This document shows positions 46,001 to 56,376 of a DNA stretch of 64,000 nucleotides, in pieces. Each line of letters opens with the position of its first letter. Within the stretch, counting starts at the first letter, position 1. Position numbers and translations under genes: made by a program. The notes under the pieces were generated by a model. The model made no database searches, was not told where the DNA came from, and saw nothing but the letters and a program-made list of their open reading frames with translations. The stretch is from Apiotrichum sp. Y4204 (Eukaryota > Basidiomycota > Tremellomycetes > Trichosporonales > Trichosporonaceae): the NCBI GenBank assembly GCA_025531455.1, contig JAMYHL010000043.1:124001-188000 (forward strand), read 5' to 3'.

Positions 46001-47872
46001 GACGCGCGGTACATGTTGTACGACTTGTGTTTTGCCAGCACGCCGCGGCCGTTGAACGCGGCGTGCAGCTCCGCAAGGCCGAAGATGACGGGGTCTGGAG
46101 GTTAGAGTGTCCACCAGCGCTTCACTCACAAAAGATGGTAACGAAGAGAGCGCCGCAGCGGAGATATAACCCGGCGGTCGTGTCCGGGATATCATAGTAT
46201 ACACTGCCGACGATCCAGGCCTGAATAAACGTCGTGGCCTGGAGGGCCCAGAACGACCATTGGTCGCCCCATCGCTGCTGTGCGTCTTTGATAACCGTCG
46301 CCTTGATCTGGGCGGGGAACGAGCGGCGCTGGGGGAGAGACTTTACCGCAAACCGCGCCTTTTCCGCATTGATTGTAGACTGCACGATGTGGGACTCGGC
46401 CTCGCGGGCCGCGTGGTCCGCCAGCGCCGCGTCCGTCTCGGCTCGCATCCGCGCAGCCATCGCTGAGTCCCGATACGCCGCTGCAAACTCTGCCGCTGTG
46501 GTCGGCACGCGGCCCTCAAAGCCCGGCGCGATCTGCCGCTCGTTGAGTGCCGTCACTGCCGTCAAGTAGTCGGCGGTATTGGCCCCTTCCATGTGCACAA
46601 AGCCCATTGCCTCAAAGTACGCGCGGGCCTCTGCGCGAGGTCCATAGTAGATCACGCGGCCTTCCGCAATCACGCAAACCTGATGTCAGCTCGTGTGTTT
46701 TTTCCGCAGACCCACCTTGTCAAACTGTTGGTAGATACTGTTGCCAGCCTGATACAGTGTCATGACATTGACCTGTTTCTGGATGTCCGACGACTCGCGG
46801 CATACACTCGTGAAGAGGTTTGCGGTATTCGCATCTAGCCCCCGTGTGGGGTTATCCCAGAGCATGACGTGCGCGGGGCCGGCCATGGCCTCGATGAGCG
46901 TAAGACGCTTGCGTTCGCCGCCGCTCACGCCGCGGACATACTGGTCGCCGACCTTGGTGTCGTGTGTCTGCGCCATGCGCAGCGCGTCGAGGAGATGCAT
47001 CTTCGTCTCGTGCTGGTACTCGCCCGCCGAGATGGGGTGGCCATCCTCGCCGAGCCGGCGCGCCGCCTTGGACAGCGTGTTCTGCCGCAGGGCAAAGTCC
47101 ATCGTCTGTCCAACGAGGAGATTTGGGTCGTGCCACTCTTCCTCGGCGACATAGCGCACGTCCGCCGCCAGCGGCCGGTGTTCTGCCGAGTTGGCACGCA
47201 TGCTCCCGTAATACACACTCCCCTCCAGGCCGGCATAGGACGCCGTCTGCCCCGCCAGCGTCTTGAGAAACGCGGTACATCCCGACCCTGGGCGGCCGAC
47301 GACGAGCATCATCTCGCCGGGCATGACGCACCCGTGGAAGTCGTGGAAGAGGTAGCGCTGGCCCTTCCGCAGGCCGTTCTCCCCGCGCTTCGGGACGGGG
47401 TCGCCCTTGCGCCACTGCATCGCCACGTCGCCGTCGAGGTCTGCCTGCGCGCGATTGAACACCTTTGAGCGCTTGCGGGCGCGCCACGCGAGCAGGGGGA
47501 ACATCATCGAGCCGAAATCCCAGGCATACCGGATATCCTCCGAGCCGCCGACGCCGCGTAGCGAGATGTGGTCCCAGAGGAGTGTGATCCCATGCGAGGC
47601 GTCTAGACCGCGCTCTTCGCGGGCGCGCTGGTCGAGCTGGTGTGAGCTTTGGTCTAGGAGGAACGCACAATCAACTGCCGATCGAATGTCCATTTCTGGT
47701 CCTCGGCGGCTTCTTTCGCAGGAGGAGAGATCGGGGATGCGGGGATCGTCTGGCTGCCCTCTGAGCTTGTCGTCTTCTCTGGGTCTGCCATGATATCCGT
47801 GCTGGGAGTGACTGCCGAGGTCTCCGAGATCTCAGAGTCGGCCGGTCTGTTTCGTTCTGGATCTGTAGTCAT
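43035..47872 (-). CDS. PDR-type ABC transporter (full-size, NBD-TMD twice)
   Basis: Ten exons: 47872-47669, 47636-46716, 46679-46130, 46094-45754, 45712-45147, 45110-43973, 43933-43681, 43637-43515, 43465-43177 and 43116-43035 (1488 aa). It is an ABCG/PDR efflux pump of the plasma membrane; relatives export azoles, sterols and other hydrophobic compounds. NBD1 has the family's degenerate Walker A GRPGSGCTAFLKTL (Cys for Lys, about residue 182), signature VSGGERKR and Walker B VMLWDNPTRGLDA. NBD2 has a standard Walker A GSSGAGKTTLMDVLA (about 898), a degenerate signature LGVEQRKRLT and Walker B LLFLDEPTSGLDG. Both membrane domains and the large cysteine-bearing outer loop before the last helix (CGEYL, CEYCGYARG) are present. 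The end, LRSKKTKTAKS, is basic. Introns are 31-61 nt; intron 1 (32 nt) is among the shortest. The ATG at 47872 was chosen; another in-frame ATG follows at codon 28. Confidence 0.95.
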
Positions 47873-49395
47873 ACTGAGTGTGCGAGGTTGTCAAGGGGTT
47901 CTGCAACCATTACATGACTGTACTTATAGTCCATGTCGATATGTCGCATCGCGGTCTGACATCGCAGCGCAGCTTTTCCTATCAATCAAGGTCGACCGGG
48001 GGCCGGGTACCGACCCCCGAGAACGTGTGCGGCCGCGACCGTCCAGAGCTCAAACTTGCTCAGTGATTAGTGATAAGTAGAGTTGGTGGCGCGCGCCAGA
48101 GGTACTGACCGGCTCGAGTCACGTCAACGGCGTCCTCGGTGAGTGTCAGTGCCCAGACTTCACGAGGTGGACAATGAAAGAAGTGCGGACATGAAAGTGA
48201 CGGTACTCGGCACCGCGTACCGGGAATCCGGCGGGGTTGGGAGGCTTGTGAGGGGATCGTCCTCTGCGATCCTCCGTCTGCCCACGCCACAAGGGATGCA
48301 AAGCGTGCCGTGGCGTCGTACCAGGATACAGAATCCTGGCTACCCGGTCATGCTGTGGCGCACTGATAACAGCTCAGAGGCCAGAGGTGCCGAACGCCAA
48401 TCTGACAGACTACGTTTGTCTATTCCAGGCCGTGCTTGTCTCTGAAGCACCCCTCTGGGCGTCTCCAAGGCGTAGCGCACCGATAAAACAAAGATTGGGC
48501 CCAAGGCTTCGGGGTGGGTGGTGGTCGTTCGACGAGTTTAGCAGCGGATTTCCAGCTTAATACCAGCACACTCGGTGAAGCTCATAGGCTCACCGCGGGG
48601 CATATGTACAGTCCGCCAGCGCCGAATGCATTACCTGTCAGCGGCCGGCGGCATCGACAGAGGAGAGCAAAATGTGAGCCGGCGGTTATGGATGGGTATC
48701 AAGCAGTCAAGTTTACAGGAAAATCCAACAGCAACTTTCGTGTGATCCTGTGATCCTGTTTCCCACATTGGGCGACCCTGAGCGCGCTGCCAGAAACAGT
48801 GAATGCCACCAGATAAAATTAGCACACCGCCAAGGAGGACAATAACATTGCTGTTCTTTTGCCGGTTATTGTGCATGCGCGAGTTCGGAGACAACAGAAC
48901 TGGACAGCAGGGGGTATAAGCAGAGAGGAGGGGGGAGGGGGGAGCGTTAGTAAATTTCCACTTGACGTGCTTGCTGACTTGGCCCGGCCGTGCTGCGTAC
49001 AACAACACGAGTGATTGTGCGCCAAAGTGCCGAGAGGTGGGGCTGTTGCAGATATTGATTTCTTTTCACGTACTAACCACACACTGACTGCTGTGTATCT
49101 GACCTCTACACCCGGTGGCATAGCAGTGAGCGGGGTTTGCTATCGTGCTGGACACATATAGTGGGAATAATAATGCACTATCATACTGCTCCGCATTGAC
49201 TCAAAGACAGATTTCTTCCATTCCAAGACATCGCCACTATCAAAGACACTACAAATGAGAAACGAAGGAGACAAAACAAACAGACACTAATAGGAGAATA
49301 GCGGCAGTGCTCCAGAAGCGTAAAACTCCCTACAGTGCCGCGGACTCGCGGCCAGCACTTCCCCCCCGTCCACGACTCACAAAACACTTCACCGC
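47873..49395. promoter_or_regulatory. intergenic, promoter of PDR transporter
   Basis: 1.5 kb between two minus-strand genes. A minus-strand open frame at 48631-49008 contains a hydrophobic patch, but its composition and lack of homology argue against a gene. No PDRE-type palindrome was recognised by eye. Confidence 0.45.
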
Positions 49396-49647
49396 TTACT
49401 CCTCAGCTTTGCGAGGCCAAGGGCACGGGCCCGAGCACCCCGTACCGGGCCGCACGCACTCTGTCCAGTAGCAGCACCGATACCAGCCCTTGGGGCAGCG
49501 CGGGCGGGGGGGAAGGTTCGCTTCGGGATGCGCGGCGGCCGCGGCGAGAGCATCAGCTTCGGCCAGGGCATTGGCTTCGGCTTCTGCGGCGGGGTGGGCG
49601 CTAGCGAGAGCGGCCATGGCGAGGAGGACGAGGTGGATGGCGTACAT
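49396..49647 (-). CDS. small secreted cysteine-rich peptide with dipeptide-repeat propeptide
   Basis: Intronless, 83 aa. Signal peptide residues 1-17 (MYAIHLVLLAMAALASA). Residues 18-43 form thirteen consecutive dipeptides, each ending in Ala or Pro and all in one register. This is the layout trimmed stepwise by Ste13/DPP-IV-type dipeptidyl aminopeptidases, as known from alpha-factor and from melittin precursors. The predicted mature peptide, residues 44-83, is about 40 aa with six cysteines in the frame C-P-x2-W-x-R-C-C-x4-C-x2-P-G-T-x-C-x3-C, suggesting three disulfides. The same frame occurs in the next gene upstream. No known family is recognised; processing and function are inferred. The start ATG precedes the signal peptide, and a TATA-like element lies 67 bases upstream. 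Confidence 0.85.
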   Translation of the reverse strand: MYAIHLVLLAMAALASAHPAAEAEANALAEADALAAAAAHPEANLPPRPRCPKGWYRCCYWTECVRPGTGCSGPCPWPRKAEE

Positions 49648-50246
49648 GATCCTGAAGATTATGCTGGAAGACTGAAGAGATCGATGGGCTGATTGTGCAT
49701 GCGGGGAGCTTGGCTTTTATGGTCACGACGCTTTCGAACTTGCCACGTCGCCAGGTCAACATCGTCAGGTAAGCCAGCTACACATACTGTGCCACAGCTT
49801 CTGAGCCGACATATTTGTGCAACTCGACAGTCCAGCAGGTCGCATCGGACTGTTCTTCCGGCGGAGTGTCCTTTGTCTCTTCACATGATCGAGGTGGACG
49901 TGTGCAACCGTGCGGACAGACATCTTTGACTGTGACTGTGGGATAAACAGTGCGCAGCCGCCACTAGCTTGTTGGCCTTTGCCCGCCACTTGGGCTGCCG
50001 TGTAGGTCAGCATGGACCTGATGTCAGTAGAAGCATCGTGAGTTGGGTTGGATCTCGAACCGTATCTACGGTGCCAAGCGAAATGCGAATGAAAGAAGCT
50101 GAAGGAGTGGCATTGGACTGCTGACTAGGTGCTAGGTGCAGGGAGAGGAGGAGGGTTTCGGGTCCGGAGAAGAAAAGGCAGCAGACTCGGGGAGCGATCG
50201 AAACAAAGACGTCGTAAGCAGACGAGGCACAACTGAGCAGTTGCGA
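49648..50246. other. spacer between two cysteine-rich peptide genes
   Basis: 599 bases between two same-strand paralogs. It carries the promoter of the downstream copy and the 3' UTR of the upstream copy. No gene seen. Confidence 0.55.
49714..49720 (-). promoter_or_regulatory. TATA-like element of cysteine-rich peptide gene
   Basis: ATAAAAG on the minus strand, 67 bases above the ATG at 49647. Confidence 0.45.
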
Positions 50247-50597
50247 CTACGCTACATGATCTACCGTCAGCTCTGATCTCACTTCAGTCCTCACAATATC
50301 GCAAGGGGCGAAGCACTGGACCATCTTGCCGCACCCCGCCTTGGAGCAGCAGCAATCAGGGTCACGGGGCAGGATGGGGATGGGCGAGATGGTGGCAATG
50401 GGCCCGTCGGGGTCGGGGCACGACGTCGGGCAGAACGTGCCGGGAGGCAGGCAATTGTTAGAGTTGCAGCACCTGACCCACTCGATGGGGCACGATTTCC
50501 AGGGAGGAAGCCAGATGGCGCGCTCTTCGGCGCCCTCGGGGATGGGAGTCGCGGTGATGGTGGAGAAAAGAGCAAGGAGGACGAGAGAGGTGCGCAT
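50247..50597 (-). CDS. small secreted cysteine-rich protein with two modules
   Basis: 116 aa as one open frame. Signal peptide MRTSLVLLALFSTITA, then a short acidic pro-region (TPIPEGAEERA). Module 1 has the same six-cysteine frame as the neighbouring gene (C-P-x2-W-x-R-C-C-x4-C-x2-P-G-T-x-C-x3-C). After a Pro/Ile linker, module 2 (CCC-x4-C-x5-C-x3-C) looks like a shortened copy, giving 12 cysteines. No known family is recognised. A likely 34-nt intron (GTGAGG ... CTGAC ... GTAG) just after the last cysteine would replace the final residues with two amino acids and a stop at 50252, so the C-terminus is uncertain. It lacks the dipeptide propeptide of its neighbour. Tandem duplication followed by module gain or loss is inferred. 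Confidence 0.8.
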   Translation of the reverse strand: MRTSLVLLALFSTITATPIPEGAEERAIWLPPWKSCPIEWVRCCNSNNCLPPGTFCPTSCPDPDGPIATISPIPILPRDPDCCCSKAGCGKMVQCFAPCDIVRTEVRSELTVDHVA

Positions 50598-52449
50598 TTG
50601 TCTTAACTGTTGAGGCTGGATGGAGTGGACGCTGATGTTGGTTGTTGGAAGAAGAGGCATTGGTGGACTGGCGCTTAAGTACTTTGTCGCTTCCGTTGGT
50701 ACTCCCACTGACGAGCCACTCGCTCACGAGGACAACACACACTTTCTGCCGCGCGTCGACCCCCATCTGCGCCGATATAGATTCACAGATAACCCCCGCG
50801 GCGCGAGGTCTCGGAGCGCGTAGGCCATGAGGTCGAATGAGGCGGCGCCACACTACACACAAACCATGACACGGTGTTCGACAGGACACACACAGAACAC
50901 ACAGAACTGTGTATCGTGGCTTGGCCGTCGGGCCGCATACCGTGGCGTCTCGGAGTCGAGCAAGTCCGATCGGGGCAGCTGTGACTGTGAGTTAGCGAGT
51001 CGTGGCCGAGGAGTTATGGAGTCGTGACCGATTCGTTATCGCTTCACTTTTGTTCATTGTCCATTGTGGCAGTTAGTCGGACCTTGCCATCGCCCGCTTC
51101 ACATTGCGGCATATTCTGACTCTCGAGTTCTGACTCTTGATAGGATTGTGGCGTGCGTTTGCGTGGAGGCGTTGTCACACACTACACAGTAGTGGCCAGA
51201 GAAATCGTAATGCGCTCAGGCATGTACTGTAGACGCGCCGCGGATCGAACAAGAGGTCGACAGCGAGTCTCGTCGTTGGTTGTTGGTATCCTGGGGGTGC
51301 CAACAGCCAGGGTGACAGAGATCGCGCAGCTCCAAACGACAAAACGCTTCATGGAATGGGCTGGAGCCGCAGTGAAGTTGCTTCGAGTTCATTGTCTCGT
51401 GTGTCCAGAACATGAAGGTAGAGCCCATGTATCATCTAGCACATGATATGGCCTCTGAAGTCAGCATCTGCTTTTGAGGCAGCGACACTCGGACAGTCCA
51501 CCGACCTCGATCATCAAGAGCTGCGTCCTGGGGGCGCCACAGTGTTTCTGATTCCAGCTCTCGTCAAGTAAGCACGAGCACCTGGACGGAATAACAACCC
51601 ACCCACAGGATGCAATGCCAACACAAGCTCCACCACACCCCCATACCCCAGTCCCACCCAGCACTGGCTCGTTCTGGACTTCAGCTTTCTTCCGCCGGAG
51701 CCACAGGGCGAATACAGGGCGGGAAGCCCGCCAAGCTCGAAACTCAGATCAGTACCTCGCATACGGCATGATGAGCGGCCCGGGCTACATGCTCTGGTTC
51801 CGGAGTGTCCGACGTTGTGTGGACATCGAGAACGGCATCTGAGGGAATGTTGGGTTTGGGACGGGAGGAGCCGAGCGGTTATCGGACGGGACTCTGGTAC
51901 TCTGGGCAGCCTGGGCAGGGTCGCGGGAACCACGCGTCGGGGCGGCGGAGGTGGCCGAGAGGATGCCGAGACGATCTCGGCGGAGGTAGCGGAGGTTGTA
52001 CAGAACACTCACGGCGATGCATGCTCATATATTATTATGGCATGCATGTCCTGGCAAGCTGGCATCTTGCCAGTGTTTGTAAATGCACCGCAATTGTCGA
52101 AGGATTGTATTGCTGTGCGATGTGAAAGAACCGTGCCAGGGTGGGAGAGAGTGTCGCAGGATGGCACAGTGAGAAGCCCAACGACGCCGAGGGCTGGGTG
52201 TGGGATCAAGGATGCTATCCTGGACCATTTCTCTTGGCCGCTTGGCTTCTTGGCTTTCACCACATTTTCCAGCACACCATTGACGACAGCGAGAGCAACA
52301 AAACGACATCGACGACAGCGCATCTCTCCACTTTTCTCCATCACTTGTGCTTTTTCTCACTCTCATCACTGTACTCGCCGCAGTGAGGAGATTGCCACAG
52401 CCACCAAGCAACAAACAACAAGCAACCACTCACCACACTCCCAACCACC
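50598..52449. promoter_or_regulatory. divergent intergenic region, cysteine-rich protein / carrier
   Basis: 1.85 kb between outward-reading genes. No coding region, tRNA or repeat is supported. The carrier side has a CT-rich leader (52325-52380). Confidence 0.5.
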
Positions 52450-53749
52450 ATGTCCGCGCAGCCCTCCGAGTACGACCTCGCGCTCGTCGTCGTGCTCGCC
52501 ACGGTCGGCGGTACGCTCCTTGCTGTCCTCGTCTCGCAGCCGTTCGAGGGCGCCATGATCCGCTTGCGAGCGCACTACGCTCCGCGCAGCATCTCGCTGG
52601 ACGGGGAGGAGACCCGGTGAGTCCGCTAAACACGCACGCACTGGTTTCGGGACTGACGCAGCAGCACGAACCCCAAGCTCCGCGGTATCTTTCACACGCT
52701 GCAGCGCACCATGGCGCTCGAGGGGTGGTGGGGCCTTTACAAGGGTGAGTGGGGGCGGGTGGCAACAACACAACGTACAACCGTACACCCCGTGATGTCG
52801 CGACATGACATGATGATCGCTTCGCGCTCGGCCGTGTGCCATCGACACGCTTTGCCCCATGACCATCAGCTGACGCATAGGCGCCTACGCGACGGCCATC
52901 ACGGCTCTTATTGCCCTCATCCCGTATCTCGCGTTGACGGTGTACCAAATCCTGACGCAAGGCGCGGCGGGGGCGGCCCCGGTGCCGGCGACGGTGACGG
53001 CGCTGCGCTTCCCAGTGGCCGTTAACACGTCTCTGATGCGCAAGCTTCCGCGAACTGCGCCTACGGCTACGGGGTACGCGAATGAGGCGCACCTCGACCT
53101 CTTGAACAAGGCTATTGCCGTCGTGGTCGTCATTGTCGTGCTCCCGTTCATGATTCTCATCAACCGCGCGATCGTCACGCCCTACCGCCTCCCGCTCAGT
53201 GTGTCCGGCACGCTGCGCATCCTCTTCACGAAGCGCGAGCGGCGCCACCCGTACCTCCTCTTCTGTACCCCTGGTTTGGTCCTGGCAACGTTCCTTAGCC
53301 TCCTCCCGATCCTTGGCCTCAACATAATCATGACGCACACGCCCCTCGCCCCGCGCGACGGCCTCACCCGCGCGATCGTGTACGTCACGCTCGCTGGCCT
53401 CTCTGCCGCTGTCATCGTGCCCCTCAAGGTGGTCATCGTTCGCGTCTCTGTTCAGCCGACACTTGCGCGCGCGAGCGGCGAGGGCGAGGAGGCGCTCCTC
53501 CTCGCTGAGAACGAGCAGGACACGCTGGAACTTCCCAACATTGCACGCTGCTCCTCTGCAGACGACGACGTGCTCGCCCTCCGCCCCCCGCTGCCGCGAT
53601 ACCCTTCGCTTGTGGGCGCGTTTCGCACGATCGTGGCTGAAGAAGGGTGGCAGGCGCTCTACCGTGGATGGATCTGGACGACACTCGGCCTCGTCTTTGG
53701 CGCCATGGGGCAGATCCCCGGCCCGAGGTTTCCCCACGCCACGATGTAA
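52450..53749 (+). CDS. mitochondrial-carrier-like membrane protein
   Basis: Exons 52450-52616, 52662-52744 and 52881-53749 (372 aa). It has weak but repeated hallmarks of the mitochondrial carrier family. A first repeat has SQPFEGAMIRLRAHY and, after a loop, NPKLRGIFHTLQRTMALEGWWGLYKGAYAT. A last repeat has VPLKVVIVRVSVQ and SLVGAFRTIVAEEGWQALYRGWIWTT. Between them lie long hydrophobic helices (AIAVVVVIVVLPFMILI, GLVLATFLSLLPILGLNII). The usual P-x-[DE]-x2-[RK] motif is altered (PFEGAMIR; VPLKVVIVR), so it is a divergent member and its substrate is unknown. It may sit in the mitochondrial outer membrane or another organelle. Intron 2 is 136 nt, long for this window. The ATG at 52450 has an ACC context. 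Confidence 0.75.
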
Positions 53750-53973
53750 ACTGTCGTCTCCTTCCAGCATCCAACCCAGAATCCATTTATCCATCGCGCA
53801 CCCCAGCAAGACCGTGTAAACAATATATGTATGTCGAAAGGATCACTCATAGATGTATATCGAGAGTAGCAGTGGATTGGGCAGCAAACCGAGACTTCAG
53901 CCCACACACACATACACAGAGGACATCAAGACAAGAGTATCACACTAACAGCTCTGGCCCTTACTAACTCCAC
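53750..53973. other. convergent spacer
   Basis: 224 bases between the carrier-like gene and the amino-acid permease, tail to tail. No gene seen. Confidence 0.6.
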
Positions 53974-55666
53974 CTACAACCCGTTTGGCGCACAGTTGAA
54001 CACGCGGGTGATGGGCATCGAGCTGGCGTCAGTCCTAATCTCTGTCTGCGCTCACTAATCGTAAATGATGGACTTGACCGAGGTATACATGCCGGGGCCG
54101 AGCATGAACAGGCCAAACGCAAAGATGACGATGTTGAGCACGCTCTGCGCAGCGATCAGCGGCGTGCGCCAGAGCCGCCCGCGGTACAGGTGCCAGAACG
54201 CGACGGCCCAGTAGATAAAGCCGAAGAACGAGTCGAATGCCGCGCAGAGCAGCGAGAGGAAGTCGCCGAGTGACGGGATGACGCTAAAGAGTCAGAAATG
54301 GGACTGAAGGGCACAATCGAAAGTCACATTCTCCACTCACTTTCCGAAGATGAACGCGAGCGTCCAGTAGATGAGCACGCCGGCAAGCCAGACGCCCCAT
54401 CCGACCGCCGTGTTCGAGTACGCGTGCCGCGAGCTTCCCATCACGCGCCTAAATACAACCTTGACGGTAATGTGGCAAAAGATGACGCCGATAATGACTG
54501 TCGGCGCGAGCGCGAGCCCGTACGCGCTCTTGCGCATCCACGGCTCCTGCAGCGACGCCATGACGGGGGCCATGGCGTACTGCCCCAGGTAGTTGTAGCA
54601 TACCACCGAGACGACGGTGAACAGCGTGAGCTCCATAAATGTCAGGCACGCGAGGGCTTTGGGAAACTCGCGCGGGTTGCGCATCTCGGCGATAAATGAC
54701 GGATACGTGATCTGTCCGATAAACAGAAAGATGATGCTGGAATAAGCGCGGTTTGTTTGTGGTTCTTCGTTACTCACTTGAGCACGGCGTTGAAACCATC
54801 AACAAAGCCCAGATCTTTACGCGGAAATCCGGCGTGTGTCTTGACCGGCCCGAGGTCGGGATATGCCGCGATGCCCTCGGGCCCGCCATACCCCTTTGAC
54901 GGGTGCTCCTGGATGCCGCAGTACACGAGACAGAGCAGGACCGACACGCCCATCGTGAACGCCGAGACGGTGCTCATGCGCGAGACGTGGTCAAGCGTGC
55001 GCGGGATGGAGAAGAGCGCGCAGATTATTGCCGTGATACCCTGCCACCCCGCGGTGCAGAACTTGCCGTCCGTGAGCGTGTTGAAGACTGGGATGAGCAA
55101 GGGTTCACCAGCAGGGACCCACTCTTGGCCCCCGTAAACAGATGAAAGCCCATTCCGAGCACAGAGTTGAGCACGAGCATGACCTGCGTCGCGTCCGACG
55201 CAAAGCGCGGACATGCGGGGAACAGGCGCGCGGCAATATCGCACACATCCCTTGCGTCGGGATACCGCATGCAAAACTTCCACAGGATATACGACGTATC
55301 TCACCCCGTCAGCCACATCTTTCGGTTTCCACTCACACCACGCCATGAGGCCCGTCGCGAGCTGGACACACAGTCCCGTTGCCCACCCGAGAACGCTAAA
55401 GCTCCACGGCAGCGCGAGGATCGCAAGGCACACATACTCGCCAAACAGCAGGAATGTCGCTTTTTGCCACGACAGCGTGCGGAACTTGATGTCGTGCCCC
55501 GCCTCCTCTGCTGCGAGCTCGAGAAAGACCGTGTCGGACGCCTCATCGGTGAGAGAACGCTTCTCGCTCTCGGACGACGTCGGCGCGTCCATCGTCGTCA
55601 GCCGGTCGTCGAATACCTGGCGTTAGTGGGTTCGCTGCAGTGACATACCAGTGCTGGGCTCGTCAT
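53974..55666 (-). CDS. AAAP-family amino-acid permease (Mtr/N-type)
   Basis: Seven exons: 55666-55649, 55616-55337, 55299-55123, 55087-54778, 54736-54341, 54283-54056 and 54022-53974 (485 aa). It is an amino acid/auxin permease superfamily transporter; fungal members such as Neurospora Mtr import neutral and aromatic amino acids. Diagnostic segments are FLLFGEYVCLAILALPWSFSVLGW (first helix), LMAWYTSYILWKFCMRYPDARDVCDIA, SVLGMGFHLFTGAKIFNTLTDGKFC, ALFSIPRTLDHVS, IGQITYPSFIAEMRNPREFPKAL and YNYLGQYA. About eleven helices are expected. The first coding exon encodes only six residues (MTSPAL), joined by a 32-nt intron with GTATGT donor; starting at the ATG at 55592 instead would give a 14-residue-shorter protein. 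The short last exon is supported by phase and a CTGAC branch site. The specific amino acid cannot be assigned. Confidence 0.92.
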
Positions 55667-56376
55667 TGTGGGATGGAGAAGGGGACCAGCTACCTGAAGG
55701 TGTCCTCTGCGCTTCTTATGCTCTCATCTCCTCGCATTCGGCTCGGCAATCGCTACCGAGTGCGCTCTGGGGCCCATCGATCACGCGCGAACCTGACTCC
55801 GGACACTAGCTTAGCTCACGAGGGCACACGAGCAGAGCGCACATGCAGAGCGCTGGTGCAAGCGGCGCCGCTATACTTCTCCGCATGGTGGTTACCAGGC
55901 CCCGCGGCTATGCTAGTGCACTCTTAACCCCACACGGCCGTGCCTGTGTCAACGTGCCTGCTTCCTGTCCACCGTGCCGGCGGCGTCTTGAACCGGCGCT
56001 CGTCCGGCTTTCACTTCCCGACAGGGCAAAAGGGGTATTCTTAGCTCGCGTTCGTCGTATGCCAAGGACGCCAGCGAATCGTAACTGTACTGTACTCTTG
56101 CGGCGTGCGATGTTGCTGCGACGTGTTGCACACACGCGGTGTCTAAGCCGTCATCTGCCCCAGGCCATCCGGCACTCGGCTCTCGTATCAGATTTCTCAG
56201 AGCTGACACGCTGACTGCCGCCGGGTGTGCCGCCTGCGGTACGGTATCTTGATAAATAGCAGATACCCACGGCTCCCTGTCTACCGAACTTGCACCTGCA
56301 CACAAACATATATCAGTATATACAGCATTCAACGAGCTACAGGCTATATGGGTCTACGATCTATGCTGAGGCCAGC
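55667..56376. promoter_or_regulatory. intergenic, promoter of amino-acid permease
   Basis: 710 bases between two minus-strand genes: permease promoter and 3' flank of the lactonase-like gene. No gene seen. Confidence 0.55.

Noticed and set aside
48631..49008. Minus-strand open frame with a hydrophobic stretch, possible small membrane protein
   Set aside because: No signal or family context, poor codon bias, no conserved features; probably chance.
50040..50075. GGTTCGAGATCC on the minus strand, resembling a tRNA B box
   Set aside because: The flanks do not form a T-arm stem and no A box or acceptor stem could be found at proper distance.
52430..53809. 459-codon minus-strand open frame opposite the carrier-like gene
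   Set aside because: Arg/Glu-rich antisense artefact; the plus strand gives a spliced membrane protein with family motifs.
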